NCBI GenBank assembly: GCA_021154285.1
Contig: JAJKIV010000049.1
Coordinates: forward strand, 1 to 36,555
Reading direction: 5' to 3'
DNA length: 36,555 bases
Origin: Gemmatimonas sp.
GTDB taxonomy: Bacteria; Gemmatimonadota; Gemmatimonadetes; Gemmatimonadales; Gemmatimonadaceae
Position numbers and translations under genes: made by a program
Notes under the pieces: generated by a model
What the model saw: the letters and a program-made list of their open reading frames with translations, nothing else
What the model was told of the DNA's origin: nothing
Database searches by the model: none
In this document: positions 35,798 to 36,555 of the stretch, piece after piece
Layout: each line of letters starts with the position of its first letter
How positions within the stretch are numbered: the first letter of the stretch is position 1

Positions 35798-36555
35798 ATG
35801 ACGTTCACGTTCGATCGCATCGCCGCCGCGGGCGCCGCGCGCGCCGGCGTCTTCAACACGCCGCACGGGCAAGTCGAGACGCCAGCGTTCATGGCGGTCG
35901 GTACGGCCGCGACGGTGAAGGCCCTCGATCCGTTGGAGCTCGAGGCGATGGGATGCCAGATGATTCTCGCGAACACCTATCATCTGCACCTCCGCCCGGG
36001 CGATGAGCTCGTGCGCTCGCTCGGCGGCGTGCATCGGTTCATGGGGTGGGACGGTCCCATGCTGACCGACTCCGGCGGCTTTCAGGTCTTCTCGCTCGAG
36101 TCGCTGCGAACGGTGAGCGAGGACGGTGTCGAGTTTCGCAGCCACATCGACGGATCCCGGCATCGCTTCACGCCGGAGTCGGTGATGCAGATCGAGCGCA
36201 ACCTCGGCGCTGACGTGATCATGCAATTCGATCACGTGATTCCGGGGCAATCGACGGAAGCCGACGCGCGAGATGCGAGCGAACGCAGTATTCGCTGGTT
36301 GGTGCGGTGCAGAACCGAGTTTGAACGGGCTGCACAGTGGGAACCGGGAACAGGGAACAGTGAACCGAGGCTCCTCGGAAGCACGGTTCCCGGTTCCCCG
36401 TTCCCCGTTCCCACGCAAGCCCTCTTCCCCATCGTCCAGGGGGGTATCCACCCCGCCCTGCGACGAGAAGCATCCCGCGCAATCCAGTCAGAAGGCGACT
36501 GGCTCGGGTACGGCGTCGGTGGCCTCTCCGTCGGCGAGTCGAAGCCCGACATGTA
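35798..36555 (+). CDS. tgt: Queuine tRNA-ribosyltransferase, truncated by window end, with an in-frame repeat-derived insertion
   Basis: MTFTFDRIAAAGAARAGVFNTPHGQVETPAFMAVGTAATVKALDP...ILANTYHLHLRPGDE...LTDSGGFQVFSL...VIMQFDHVIPGQ...ALFPIVQGGIHPALR...YGVGGLSVGESKPDM. Confidence 0.96.
   Translation, partial: MTFTFDRIAAAGAARAGVFNTPHGQVETPAFMAVGTAATVKALDPLELEAMGCQMILANTYHLHLRPGDELVRSLGGVHRFMGWDGPMLTDSGGFQVFSLESLRTVSEDGVEFRSHIDGSRHRFTPESVMQIERNLGADVIMQFDHVIPGQSTEADARDASERSIRWLVRCRTEFERAAQWEPGTGNSEPRLLGSTVPGSPFPVPTQALFPIVQGGIHPALRREASRAIQSEGDWLGYGVGGLSVGESKPDM
36339..36412. repeat. GGGAAC-family inverted repeat element inside tgt
   Basis: gggaaccgggaacagggaacagtgaaccgaggctcctcggaagcacggttcccggttccccgttccccgttccc. 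Confidence 0.92.

Overview
High-GC bacterial chromosome segment with a core-genome look. The gene mix, the DUF4390 protein and the PorX-type regulator suggest Gemmatimonadota or a relative; this is inference, as there is no rRNA in the window. I see no rRNA, tRNA, CRISPR array, prophage or transposase. Main blocks: (i) minus-strand 3-methyladenine glycosylase and an NYN nuclease with two LOTUS-like domains, next to a decayed acyl-CoA ligase relic; (ii) yjbQ-like gene; (iii) plus-strand locus 3512-10118: NtrY-like kinase, three tandem paralogous small membrane/coiled-coil proteins, NtrC-type regulator, a bactofilin-like/Omp85-like chimera and a DUF4390 protein; (iv) HNH nuclease, ilvE, amidohydrolase, PHP phosphoesterase, PBP1A (minus), tyrS (plus); (v) minus-strand chain PorX-like, MsbA, two glycosyltransferases, LpxL-like acyltransferase, DppC, class-V aminotransferase, with repeated 4-nt overlaps; (vi) small hypothetical + DnaB-C-like ATPase, yebC, ruvC, ruvA; S9 peptidase; class-I aminotransferase; ruvB, queA, hypothetical, tgt (truncated at window end). 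The most unusual signals are: a very over-represented octamer GCCTAACG/CGTTAGGC (22 exact hits plus 7 one-end-base variants by manual reading) with no strand bias; a G-rich/C-rich inverted repeat (GGGAACNGGGAAC...GTTCCCNGTTCCC) that is translated in-frame inside tgt and at the end of a glycosyltransferase, giving similar peptides; and the kinase/three-paralog/regulator/OMP locus.
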